This document shows positions 9,682 through 17,938 of a stretch of DNA of 64,000 bases, piece by piece. The notes under the pieces were generated by a model. The model was not told the DNA's origin, searched no databases, and was given only the letters and a program-made list of their open reading frames with translations. The stretch's first letter is position 1. Each line of letters begins with the position of its first letter. The DNA comes from Albibeggiatoa sp964388965 (GTDB lineage: Bacteria; Pseudomonadota; Gammaproteobacteria; Beggiatoales; Beggiatoaceae): positions 25,468 to 89,467 of the forward strand of contig CAYMCP010000002.1 of the NCBI GenBank assembly GCA_964388965.1. Reading direction: 5' to 3'. Position numbers and translations under genes: made by a program.

Positions 9682-9697
9682 AGCATGGATTATGCCG
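9682..9697 (-). promoter_or_regulatory. Sigma-54 (-24/-12) promoter of nifLA
   Basis: Read on the minus strand it is GGCATAATCCATGCT. The invariant GG (-24, bases 9695-9696) and GC (-12, bases 9683-9684) are separated by exactly 10 bases, and the flanks fit the consensus GGCAYRNNNNTTGCW with one mismatch. It lies about 200 bases upstream of nifL. The same 15-mer core occurs upstream of rnfD at 35181-35195. Confidence 0.8.
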
Positions 9698-9746
9698 AAT
9701 ATTTATATTATTAAAATCAATCAGTTAAAATCTCAAACAATTATTT

Positions 9747-9762
9747 TGTGCGTTTTACAACA
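9747..9762 (-). promoter_or_regulatory. NifA upstream activator site (TGT-N10-ACA) of nifLA
   Basis: TGTGCGTTTTACAACA matches the NifA-binding consensus TGT-N10-ACA exactly. It lies 51 bases upstream of the -24 element, the usual side and distance for NifA. The rnfD promoter has an equivalent site at nearly identical distance. This implies that nifLA is autoregulated. Confidence 0.75.
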
Positions 9763-9924
9763 TAGATATAGACAAGCTAAATAAGGTTTTATCGTAAACG
9801 TGACAATTGCAATATACGATAAAATTCGCAATATTATAAGCAGTTCAATAAAAATTATTTATTTTTCTTAATAAATGTAATATTGTTAGAATATGTGCAC
9901 ATTTTTACGAATAAGGATAGTACA

Positions 9925-11673
9925 TTGGAAGGTAATAGCCTTAATTTAAAAGCAGTTTTTCCGTTTTTAGGATGGTTTAGCAAACTCGATAAACAGACCA
10001 TACAAATTGATCTGATAGCGGGCATAACGAATGCTGTCATTGTGTTACCGCAAGGTGTGGCGTATGCGCTGATTGCAGGTATGCCGCCTGAATATGGTTT
10101 GTATGCGGCGATTGTGCCTGCGATTATTGCGGCTTTATTCGGTTCATCTCATCATCTGATTTCAGGTCCCACCGTAGCGATGTCTATTGTTGTATTTAGC
10201 ACCATTAGCGTATATGCCGAGCCAACTTCCGCTCAATTTATACAAATGGCATTGACTATGACTTTTCTAGCAGGTTTATTTCAACTTGCATTAGGTTTAG
10301 CAAGGTTGGGCACCCTAGTAAATTTTGTTTCACATTCAGTTGTAATTGGTTTTACTGCGGGAGCGGCGGTGATTATTGCCACCAGTCAATTAAAAAATGT
10401 ATTTGGAGTACATATTCCATCCAGTGAATCATTTATTCATACTTGGATTGATTTAATTAAATCATTACCAGAAACGAATTACTATACTTTTTTAATTGCA
10501 ATTGTAACGTTAGCGGTAGCGATTGGTTTTAAAAAATTTGCCCCTAAATGGCCGGGTATGTTGTTTGCGATGATTGTCGGTGGATTAATGGCATATTTTA
10601 TGGACGCAGAAGCAAATGGCATTAAATTAGTTGGAGAAATACCTGCGAGTTTACCACCTTTATCATTGCCTGATTTTTCTATGCAAACCATTAAACAATT
10701 GGCACCTGGTGCATTAGCGATTGCCGTGTTAGGTCTAGTTGAAGCAGTTTCAATTGCTCGTGCCGTTGCAACCCGTTCACAGCAACAAATTGATGGTAAT
10801 CAAGAGTTTATCGGTCAAGGCTTATCCAATATGGTGGGACCATTTTTCTCATCTTACGCAGCTTCTGGTTCATTTACGCGCACCGGTGTGAATTATGAAG
10901 CAGGCGCAAGAACACCTTTAGCCGCTATTTTTGCGGGTATTTCATTAGCTTTAATTGTTTTACTGATTGCACCACTCACAGCCTACGTGCCCATTCCTAG
11001 TATGGCAGGCATTTTGTTATTGGTTTCTTATGGATTAATTGATTTTCACCACATTAAATCCATTATATCAACTAGTCAATCCGAAACCGCAACCCTACTT
11101 GTTACATTTTTAGCAACATTATTCTTAGAACTAGAATTTGCAATTTATGCTGGCGTGTTATTATCATTAGCGTTGTACCTCAATCGCACCTCTAAACCAA
11201 ATATCGTGCAATTATCCCCCGATCCAGAAGATATAAATCATCGCCTAATTAATACTAAAAAGAAAGTATTAGCACAATGTCCACAATTAGAAATTCAACG
11301 CTTAGATGGTTCATTATTTTTCGGTGCAGTGACTTATGTAAGTAAAAAATGGCAGGAAATCAGTAAAAAACATTTATTGATTCTAAGTAGTGGAATTAAT
11401 TTTGTAGATGTAGCAGGTGTTGAAACGATTGTGCAAGAGGCAAAACGCCGTCATCAACAAGGTGGTGGTTTATATTTTGTGAAAATGAAGGCTGAAGCAC
11501 GTAAATTATTAGAAAAGCCTGAATATGTAAAATTTTTTGATGAAGACCATGTTTTTGATAGTAAAAGTGAGGCAATTCAAGCGGTATTTAATCGGTTAGA
11601 TAAAAATATTTGTCAACGATGTGAACACCGTGTCTTTCACGAATGTCAGAGTATTCGTAAATTAAAGTCATGA
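9925..11673 (+). CDS. SulP-family anion transporter with STAS domain
   Basis: Inner-membrane permease for sulfate, bicarbonate or another anion. The N-terminal sulfate-transporter domain with many hydrophobic helices starts IAGITNAVIVLPQGVAYALIAGMPPEYGLY, the SulP signature. A STAS domain follows (about residues 435-545, ILSSGINFVDVAGVETI). The protein ends with a Cys-rich tail (CQRCEHRVFHEC) not usual for SulP. The frame is open from a TTG at 9883, but the TTG at 9925 has AAGGA seven bases upstream and gives about 582 residues, so I chose it. It is divergent from nifL. In a sulfur oxidiser sulfate export or uptake would make sense, but the substrate is not decidable here. Confidence 0.88.
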   Translation: MEGNSLNLKAVFPFLGWFSKLDKQTIQIDLIAGITNAVIVLPQGVAYALIAGMPPEYGLYAAIVPAIIAALFGSSHHLISGPTVAMSIVVFSTISVYAEPTSAQFIQMALTMTFLAGLFQLALGLARLGTLVNFVSHSVVIGFTAGAAVIIATSQLKNVFGVHIPSSESFIHTWIDLIKSLPETNYYTFLIAIVTLAVAIGFKKFAPKWPGMLFAMIVGGLMAYFMDAEANGIKLVGEIPASLPPLSLPDFSMQTIKQLAPGALAIAVLGLVEAVSIARAVATRSQQQIDGNQEFIGQGLSNMVGPFFSSYAASGSFTRTGVNYEAGARTPLAAIFAGISLALIVLLIAPLTAYVPIPSMAGILLLVSYGLIDFHHIKSIISTSQSETATLLVTFLATLFLELEFAIYAGVLLSLALYLNRTSKPNIVQLSPDPEDINHRLINTKKKVLAQCPQLEIQRLDGSLFFGAVTYVSKKWQEISKKHLLILSSGINFVDVAGVETIVQEAKRRHQQGGGLYFVKMKAEARKLLEKPEYVKFFDEDHVFDSKSEAIQAVFNRLDKNICQRCEHRVFHECQSIRKLKS

Positions 11674-11736
11674 TATTTTGAACGGTTAGAAATTAAATCT
11701 GATACAAGCATAGAAAATTTATCTTGCCTGTGTTTA

Positions 11737-12492
11737 TCATTCCAAAAATTGGTCTATTAACGGGCAAAATTGATCAAAATGCGATAAAAACGGAATATGT
11801 GCTGCTGCGTGTATTTTTTCCACTTTTAGCGTTGACCAAATTGCTTGGCATGAATTTGCCATTTTTGTTGGTACAAGAGCATCGTGTGTACCTAAACATA
11901 GTAAACTAGGCACTTGAATAGCATTTAATTCATTGCGTAAATCGGTGTCAGATAGAAATTTTAAACTACTTTGTAGTGCTGTTAATTGAGGATAACCTGA
12001 TGTATTCAATAAATTATACAGATCGCGTAAATGACTTTTTGCTTCTGGGCTATCTTTAACTTGCAGCATTAAAAAACGTTTGAGTGTATTTACCGTATCG
12101 ACTTGTAAATTTTTGCCAAACTGTTGTAATGCTGCTGGTTGCATCGCATGTTGCCAATCTGGTTTTTGCTTAAAACAAGGCGAGCTAGCAATTAAAAATA
12201 AACGTTGTACGGACTCAGGATGCCAACGAGCCATTGCCATTGCAAGCAAACCACCTAGTGACCAACCTACCCAAATTGCATTTTTTGGCAAAGATTCAGC
12301 GAAAAGAGGTAATAAGACTTTTAAATCATAATTATATAGCGCACTTTTTCCGTGTCCGGGCAAATCTACTTGCCACACTTGATAACGTTGCGCTAAGTAC
12401 GGAGCGAGCTGATACCAAATACTATGATTAAAACCCCAGCCATGTAATAAAACAATAGGCTGTCCGTGTCCTTGTTTAGAAATGTATAACAT
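11737..12492 (-). CDS. bioH: Pimeloyl-ACP methyl ester esterase BioH
   Basis: Alpha/beta hydrolase of 251 residues that removes the methyl group of pimeloyl-ACP methyl ester, releasing pimeloyl-ACP for biotin synthesis. It shows VLLHGWGFN (oxyanion region), DLPGHGKS, nucleophile elbow GWSLGG, Asp in GTHDALVP and His in AAHIPFLSH. The GWSLGG elbow and length match BioH rather than general hydrolases. It sits 11 bases downstream of pncC, probably on one transcript. No bioC, bioF or bioB is adjacent. Confidence 0.88.
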   Translation of the reverse strand: MLYISKQGHGQPIVLLHGWGFNHSIWYQLAPYLAQRYQVWQVDLPGHGKSALYNYDLKVLLPLFAESLPKNAIWVGWSLGGLLAMAMARWHPESVQRLFLIASSPCFKQKPDWQHAMQPAALQQFGKNLQVDTVNTLKRFLMLQVKDSPEAKSHLRDLYNLLNTSGYPQLTALQSSLKFLSDTDLRNELNAIQVPSLLCLGTHDALVPTKMANSCQAIWSTLKVEKIHAAAHIPFLSHFDQFCPLIDQFLE

Positions 12493-12503
12493 ATTAATTA
12501 AAA

Positions 12504-12983
12504 CTAAATTTTAGCGATAAATTCAATTGCTCCTTGCAGTGCTGCTGCAACAGCTTGTTCTCGCACTTTTTGTCTATTGCCTTGAAATAGAAAGCATTGT
12601 GCTATTGATTTCTCTTCGGTTGCCCAAGCGATCCAAACTGTACCAACTGGTTTTTCTGGTAAGCCTCCGCTAGGACCTGCAATTCCGCTGATTGCAATGC
12701 TAAATTGTGCGGCACTGTTTCGTATTGCGCCTTGAGCCATTGCTAGTACGGTCGCTTCACTCACAGCACCATGCTGGTCTAAAATCTCCTTTGCGACATG
12801 TAACATTTCTTGTTTAGATTGATTGGAATAAGTGACAAATCCCCGATCAAACCATGCAGAACAACCTGCCATTTCAGTTACTTGTTGCGCGACCCAACCA
12901 CCTGTACAAGATTCGGCAGTCGTTAATTTCCAATCGCGTTTTTGTAAATTTTGAGCTAAATCATAAGTAAGTTGTGTAAACAT
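12504..12983 (-). CDS. pncC: Nicotinamide-nucleotide amidase PncC (CinA C-terminal family)
   Basis: Deamidates nicotinamide mononucleotide to nicotinate mononucleotide in pyridine-nucleotide recycling. It has 159 residues, the size of stand-alone CinA C-terminal domain proteins. It carries the signatures TTAESCTGGW and AISGIAGPSGG, plus the PVGTVWIAW stretch. It is the first gene of a probable pncC-bioH pair. recA, the common neighbour of this gene in Gammaproteobacteria, is not here. Confidence 0.93.
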   Translation of the reverse strand: MFTQLTYDLAQNLQKRDWKLTTAESCTGGWVAQQVTEMAGCSAWFDRGFVTYSNQSKQEMLHVAKEILDQHGAVSEATVLAMAQGAIRNSAAQFSIAISGIAGPSGGLPEKPVGTVWIAWATEEKSIAQCFLFQGNRQKVREQAVAAALQGAIEFIAKI

Positions 12984-13087
12984 TTAGATACTCTATACCT
13001 AAAAAATTAAAAACTATCGGTGAAAAATGCCAAAAATATGACTATATAGCAATAGCACACCATTTTCCCTTTGGAATAGTCGGAATA

Positions 13088-13780
13088 TTAATTTAATGTG
13101 CCGGTGACAACCATATAGCGCATATTATCTCCTTCAAATCCCATTTGAAAAACATTAATAAATACAACAATAAATTCTTCATGGTATGTGTAAACGTCCT
13201 GAATACGGTAACGGATTGGACAACCACGCTCATTAGGTACATCATTATCTTGTTGTAATATCTTTTGTTTTTTCGTACCTTCATTGATTAAGGTCAATTT
13301 CAATTTTTTAGCATTACCAGCACTACCACAATTAATATTCGTATTTAACTCTTCTAATTTTAGCTGATATTTAATGTTTGGCATATTTGCCAGTGGTGTA
13401 CCGACCGAAAAACTAACTTGTTTTGCATTAGCACTTATATGATTAGGATGTTGTGATACCAATAAATCACCACTATTGCCCGCTTGAATGTCATATTTTT
13501 TCAAATGGGTTTGCGCAGCTTGTAAATTTTTGCTAATGAGTGCAAATAACTGATTACTATCAGGATGATGGTGTTTAATTGGGGCGATAACGTGACGATT
13601 TCTTGATACATCAATAAGATGCGATTCAACTAATGCAGCATCTTCGCCGTCTGAAATCCAATATTGCTGATAAGCTAAGTAGTTACCCGCTCCAGAAAAA
13701 CCAATTAATTTCAGTTTCGCCATATCGCCTGCTAAAACTGAAAAGCTAATTAACGATAATAATACTATAAACCATTTCAT
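13088..13780 (-). CDS. Secreted protein, DUF2259-like
   Basis: A 230-residue protein with a clear signal peptide (MKWFIVLLSLISFSVLA, cleavage before GD). The N-terminal mature part (KLKLIGFSGAGNYLAYQQYWISDGEDAALVESHLIDVSRN) resembles DUF2259 predicted secreted proteins, which begin with a similar 'FS..G.YLAF..YG..DG.G' pattern. There are two cysteines, one in INCGSAG and one in ERGCPIRYR, possibly forming a disulfide. It probably acts in the periplasm. The gene stands alone between pncC and aguA. No enzyme motif is visible and the function is unknown. Confidence 0.75.
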   Translation of the reverse strand: MKWFIVLLSLISFSVLAGDMAKLKLIGFSGAGNYLAYQQYWISDGEDAALVESHLIDVSRNRHVIAPIKHHHPDSNQLFALISKNLQAAQTHLKKYDIQAGNSGDLLVSQHPNHISANAKQVSFSVGTPLANMPNIKYQLKLEELNTNINCGSAGNAKKLKLTLINEGTKKQKILQQDNDVPNERGCPIRYRIQDVYTYHEEFIVVFINVFQMGFEGDNMRYMVVTGTLN

Positions 13781-13951
13781 TACTACTTTGCTCCTAATTT
13801 AAATTTAATTAATAAAATAAAGAAAAATTTTTTGACATTTTTTGACAGCGTTTTTTAGCTACTTTAAGATGCCGTGAAATTTTTCATCTAACCACGTTTA
13901 GCGCAGCCACTTGGGTAATTGCATAAAAAAACTTGCGATTAATTATTGATT

Positions 13952-14989
13952 TTAACTATTCATAACAAGTTTGGGTTGCTGTTGAGTCATGCAGTGTATG
14001 CAACCACCACCATAAACTAAATCTAAGCTTTCAACAGGTACAACGCTATGATTTGGAAAAGCTTGTTGAATTTGATTGAGTGCTATATTATCACGTTTTG
14101 CGTCATCAAACGTAGGCACGATTACGCCACCATTAGCAATATAAAAATTAATATACGATAAAGCTAATCGCCAATCCTTGTCATCACGGCGACTTGGTTG
14201 CTCAATTTCAATAATATCTAGTTTTCTACCTTGCGCGTCGGTAGCTTGACGCAAACGTTGTAAATTATCTTGTAAAATTTCGTAATTGCTATCTTGCTGA
14301 TCATGGCAAGTCAGCGCAGCAACGACACCCGGACGTACAAAACAAGCAACATTATCGATATGTCCAGCCGTTTCATCATCTTCTAACCCTTTGCCTAACC
14401 ATATAATTTTTTGGATTCCTACATACTGTTTAAGATAAGTTTCAATTTCAGTAGGACTTAAATTTGGATTGCGATTCGGATTTAATAAACACTCTTCAGT
14501 TGTGAGCAAAGTCCCTTCACCGTCTACGTGAATCGCACCACCTTCCAAAATAAGCGGCGCGTGATAGCAATCAATTTCTAAATGCGTCAAAATGTTTGTA
14601 GCTAATTCAATATCAGCTTTATAATCGCTTAATGTTTCTCGATTCTCACCCCAAGCATTAAATCGCCAATTAATTCCTGCTATACCACCTGTATCATTAA
14701 TCACAAATGTGGCACCAGTATCTCGTAACCAAATGTCACTAATAGGAATTTCTATCAGATGAATATTTGGATGTTGGCAATATTCTAATGCTGAATTCAT
14801 TTGGCGGGAATTCGTTAATAAATAAACCGGCTCAAATTCGGCAATAGACTGGGCGACTTGGGCAAATGCTCGGCGCGGCTTTTCTAAACCATAAATCCAT
14901 GTATCTTTACGGTCAGGCCAACCCATCCAACAAATTTGATGCGGTGACCATTCAGCAGGCATGTAAAAATTGTGTGGTATCTTGATCAT
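13952..14989 (-). CDS. aguA: Agmatine deiminase AguA
   Basis: Converts agmatine to N-carbamoylputrescine plus ammonia in arginine-to-putrescine metabolism. The 345-residue protein belongs to the peptidyl-arginine deiminase-like family with MPAEWSPHQICWMGWP, WLRDTGATFV, LEGGAIHVDGEGTLLTTEECLLNPNRNP, GHIDNVACF and catalytic Cys in YGGGCIHCMTQQ. These match agmatine deiminases. The usual partner aguB (N-carbamoylputrescine amidohydrolase) is not adjacent. It lies 59 bases downstream of bamC and may share its transcript. Confidence 0.95.
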   Translation of the reverse strand: MIKIPHNFYMPAEWSPHQICWMGWPDRKDTWIYGLEKPRRAFAQVAQSIAEFEPVYLLTNSRQMNSALEYCQHPNIHLIEIPISDIWLRDTGATFVINDTGGIAGINWRFNAWGENRETLSDYKADIELATNILTHLEIDCYHAPLILEGGAIHVDGEGTLLTTEECLLNPNRNPNLSPTEIETYLKQYVGIQKIIWLGKGLEDDETAGHIDNVACFVRPGVVAALTCHDQQDSNYEILQDNLQRLRQATDAQGRKLDIIEIEQPSRRDDKDWRLALSYINFYIANGGVIVPTFDDAKRDNIALNQIQQAFPNHSVVPVESLDLVYGGGCIHCMTQQQPKLVMNS

Positions 14990-15048
14990 AGTAAGAAAAA
15001 TATAGCTAAATTAAAAATTGGCATTATATTCGGCAATCCGTAAATTGA

Positions 15049-16146
15049 TTAGATGAGTTCTTCGTGCAATAAGGTTAAAATGCGTTGTGCTGTTTTACTA
15101 TTATTCAGCTCCTCATCTTTATCTAAAACAGTTACATCAGTTTCATTATTTTCAGTTTTGAGCTGTACAATGTAATCTTCTTCCAATTCTTTTTTACCAA
15201 ACAGTTTTGAGAAGAAACCACGCTTTTTGTGTAAGGTTTCTGGGTCTCGATATTTGACATAATATAAGCCACGTTCATGATTACGATCTTCAACTGTGAA
15301 GCCAATTTTGTCTAATGCCAAACCGACTAAACGCCATGCTTGTTCATAATTTTCATGAATTGTTAAGGTAGAATTTAGATCAGAAATAGTTAAATTTGCA
15401 CGTTTTGGTTTTGGCTCGTTGATTTTTTCAGCAATCATCGCATCAGCTTGAGATTTATCCACACCTAAAAATACCATTAAACGGTTTAACATTTCTGCTT
15501 CTAATTCAGGCTCTGGCGGACGGCTACGCCATTCAAATTGATCCTCACTAAATTCAACCTCTTCCACGCCAGTATGCGTTAAATAAACTTCAGTTGTGCC
15601 TGCTTGAATGCCACGCTCTAAACGTGTTCTAAATTTATCACGAGTCGGCGCAGAATAGATGAGATCACCCAAAAGTCCCAATAGACGACGCAAGCCATCA
15701 TGAGGAATGTCCGCACGATTTTCTAACCACACAGTTTCCATAACACCAATTTGTGGCTCAATACGCTCTAATTCTAAGCCATTGGTTTCCCAAAAATGTT
15801 GTACTTTTTTCCAAACGGAACCAATCTCATCTTTAATTACCAGCCAACGTTTATCAGCATTACGCATTAATTCTATTTTATTGGTTTGTGGCAACACATC
15901 TGGTTGACCTGTAATAACAATTTGTGATTCTGGTTGTTTAAATTCTGAATAAGTCGCTATCCCGTCTTTTTGTGGGATTTGTAGTTGTTCGTCTGTCGTG
16001 TAGGTCAAATCTGGTGGTACTTCTAGTGGAGGTGCAGTAGTGCTCTTACGATAATCTACCTTATCGGATGTTGCATCTAAACCGCGTAGCCAACTACAGC
16101 TTGTTAAAAAAACAATAAGGCTTAATAGGGTCAACTGACGTATCAT
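15049..16146 (-). CDS. bamC: Outer membrane assembly lipoprotein BamC
   Basis: Lipoprotein of the beta-barrel assembly machine. It has 365 residues with a lipobox FLTSC at about residues 13-17 and an unstructured N-terminal segment VDYRKSTTAPPLEVPPDLT, the part that docks onto BamD in characterised BamC. Two helix-grip domains follow (about 90-215 and 245-345). A 59-codon lipoprotein with the same docking-type motif lies 25 bases upstream. dapA, the usual gene before bamC, is not here. Confidence 0.92.
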   Translation of the reverse strand: MIRQLTLLSLIVFLTSCSWLRGLDATSDKVDYRKSTTAPPLEVPPDLTYTTDEQLQIPQKDGIATYSEFKQPESQIVITGQPDVLPQTNKIELMRNADKRWLVIKDEIGSVWKKVQHFWETNGLELERIEPQIGVMETVWLENRADIPHDGLRRLLGLLGDLIYSAPTRDKFRTRLERGIQAGTTEVYLTHTGVEEVEFSEDQFEWRSRPPEPELEAEMLNRLMVFLGVDKSQADAMIAEKINEPKPKRANLTISDLNSTLTIHENYEQAWRLVGLALDKIGFTVEDRNHERGLYYVKYRDPETLHKKRGFFSKLFGKKELEEDYIVQLKTENNETDVTVLDKDEELNNSKTAQRILTLLHEELI

Positions 16147-16171
16147 GTTATTACCTTGAAGAAATAATGAT

Positions 16172-16351
16172 TTATGATTCTGGTGAAATTAAATTAGGAG
16201 CGACCTGTAAAGGCGGTAAAGTTTCAGCTTTGTGATAGCGTGTTTTTTCGTTCCAACCGGATGAGTCTAATTTTTGTACAACAGAATTGACGGAGCTACA
16301 ACCTGCTGCGACATTCGATAAAGTAAAAATCAATAGCCATCTCTTTAACAT
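16172..16351 (-). CDS. Short lipoprotein carrying only a BamC-like N-terminal motif
   Basis: A 59-residue protein with signal and lipobox VAAGC, then about 40 residues ending YHKAETLPPLQVAPNLISPES. The segment YxKAxTLPPLxVxPNL matches the motif YRKSTTAPPLEVPPDL of BamC, which is encoded 25 bases downstream. The globular BamC domains are missing. The ATG at 16351 follows GAGA; a TTG six bases upstream is also in frame. It may be a partial duplication of bamC kept as a BamD-docking peptide, or simply a decaying fragment. The complete signal, lipobox, stop and ribosome site argue for a real gene. Confidence 0.7.
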   Translation of the reverse strand: MLKRWLLIFTLSNVAAGCSSVNSVVQKLDSSGWNEKTRYHKAETLPPLQVAPNLISPES

Positions 16352-16672
16352 GTTCAATTCTCTGTATCTAGTGAGTAAATTTTTTGATTCGCTCTAAAAG
16401 TCGGATATTTTTATAATATTGAAAACAAAATTTAATACGCTTTCTGGTCGAGTCAATTTATTTTACACTTATTTATCTGCATTTTCGCTGTTAAGCATTG
16501 CCTAAAAAACTTTAAGTTTATATTTTAATTTATATTTAACTACGATTCTAATCAAATTAAACTAGCTAGAATGACCTGTTACAATTTTTCAATTAAAAAT
16601 TCTTTCTGACTATTCATTGACTTGACAGCAATGTTACACTGCTCACTAGTTACCAAGTATTAGGAAATCAGT
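16352..16672. other. Divergent promoter region between the lipoprotein-bamC operon and egtB
   Basis: 321 AT-rich bases without a gene. A TTGACA at 16622-16627 in front of egtB may be a -35 box, but no convincing -10 follows at 16-18 bases. AGGAAA precedes the egtB ATG. Confidence 0.5.
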
Positions 16673-17938
16673 ATGAGTTTATCGAATTCCCTAATTTTGC
16701 CAACACAAGCACAACTTTGGCAAGATTATCAGACCACGCGCCAAATCACAGAAACCATTTGCAAACCCCTAGAAGTTGAAGATTATGTCATTCAAACGAT
16801 GCCAGAGGCTAGTCCTACTAAATGGCATTTAGCTCATGTTACATGGTTTTTTGAGGCATTTTTACTCAAGCCATATTTGCCAAATTATCAGCAATTTCAC
16901 CCAGATTTCCATTATATTTTTAATTCTTATTATCAACAACTTGGAATAATGCATCCTCGTCAAAAGCGTGGTTTATTGTCTCGCCCGGCCGTTGCCGAAA
17001 TTTATCGCTATAGAGCCTATGTTGACGAAAAAATGCAGCAATTAATTGAAATCATGGGGGAACAAGCTGATATTCAACAGCGTGTACTAATCGGTCTCAA
17101 TCACGAACAACAACATCAAGAGTTATTTTTTACCGACATAAAATATAATCTTTCAGTTAATCCACTTTATCCCATTTATCGTGATGATTTACCAAAGCCT
17201 CCCAAGATCGTAGCACCTAAGCAACAATGGTATCAATACCACGCAGGCATATATGAAATTGGTCAGCACGGACAAAATGAATTTATTTTTGATAATGAAT
17301 CACCTGCACATCAACAATATATTGATAATTTTCAACTTAGTTCGCGTTTAGTAACCAATGGCGAATTTATGGAATTCATTGCTGATAGTGGTTATCAATG
17401 CCCTGAATTTTGGTTATCTGATGCTTGGTCAACTGTACAGCAACAACAATGGCAAGCTCCACTTTATTGGCAACAACGTGATGGTGAATGGTGGCATTTT
17501 ACCTTATCTGGTTTACAGCCTGTGGATAAAAATGCACCAGTATGTCATGTCAGTTATTTTGAAGCTGACGCTTATGCCAGTTGGGCAAATGCGCGTTTAC
17601 CAACTGAATTTGAATGGGAATTTGCAGCACAAAATATTGATATTACTGGTAATTTTTATGAAACTGGCTATTTACAGCCTATTCCCGCGAAAGCTGATAA
17701 CTTACAACAAATGTTCGGCGATGTGTGGGAATGGACACGTTCACCTTATGTTGCTTACCCAAACTATCATGCAGCGAAAGGCGCGATTGGTGAATATAAC
17801 GGTAAATTTATGTGTAATCAATTTGTTTTGCGCGGGGGTTCCTGTGTGACTGCAAAAAATCATATTCGTTTAACTTATCGTAATTTCTTTTATCCACACG
17901 AACGTTGGCAATTTAAAGGTTTCCGACTCGCACAATGA
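16673..17938 (+). CDS. egtB: Ergothioneine sulfoxide synthase EgtB
   Basis: Non-haem iron enzyme that joins a thiol donor (gamma-glutamylcysteine or cysteine) to hercynine with O2. It has 421 residues: an N-terminal DinB-like domain supplying the iron ligands (HLAHVTWFFE, His52/55 region, and HEQQHQE, His144 and His148) and a C-terminal FGE-sulfatase domain (from about 225) with LPTEFEWEFAAQ, MFGDVWEWTRSPY and VLRGGSC. Its stop overlaps the egtD start (ATGA). A fused methyltransferase, as in the ovothiol enzyme OvoA, is absent. egtA, egtC and egtE are not next to it, so the sulfoxide lyase must be elsewhere. Confidence 0.93.
   Translation: MSLSNSLILPTQAQLWQDYQTTRQITETICKPLEVEDYVIQTMPEASPTKWHLAHVTWFFEAFLLKPYLPNYQQFHPDFHYIFNSYYQQLGIMHPRQKRGLLSRPAVAEIYRYRAYVDEKMQQLIEIMGEQADIQQRVLIGLNHEQQHQELFFTDIKYNLSVNPLYPIYRDDLPKPPKIVAPKQQWYQYHAGIYEIGQHGQNEFIFDNESPAHQQYIDNFQLSSRLVTNGEFMEFIADSGYQCPEFWLSDAWSTVQQQQWQAPLYWQQRDGEWWHFTLSGLQPVDKNAPVCHVSYFEADAYASWANARLPTEFEWEFAAQNIDITGNFYETGYLQPIPAKADNLQQMFGDVWEWTRSPYVAYPNYHAAKGAIGEYNGKFMCNQFVLRGGSCVTAKNHIRLTYRNFFYPHERWQFKGFRLAQ

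Larger units (their letters stand above)
9481..9924. other. Divergent intergenic region nifL / SulP transporter
   Basis: 444 AT-rich bases holding the nifLA sigma-54 promoter and NifA site. The remainder shows no gene. The SulP gene presumably has its promoter in the last 100 bases, but I see no clear -35/-10 pair. Confidence 0.6.

Noticed and set aside
17358..17849. 163-codon frame inside egtB in another frame
   Set aside because: The same-strand shifted frame overlaps the FGE domain of egtB, whose motifs are intact.
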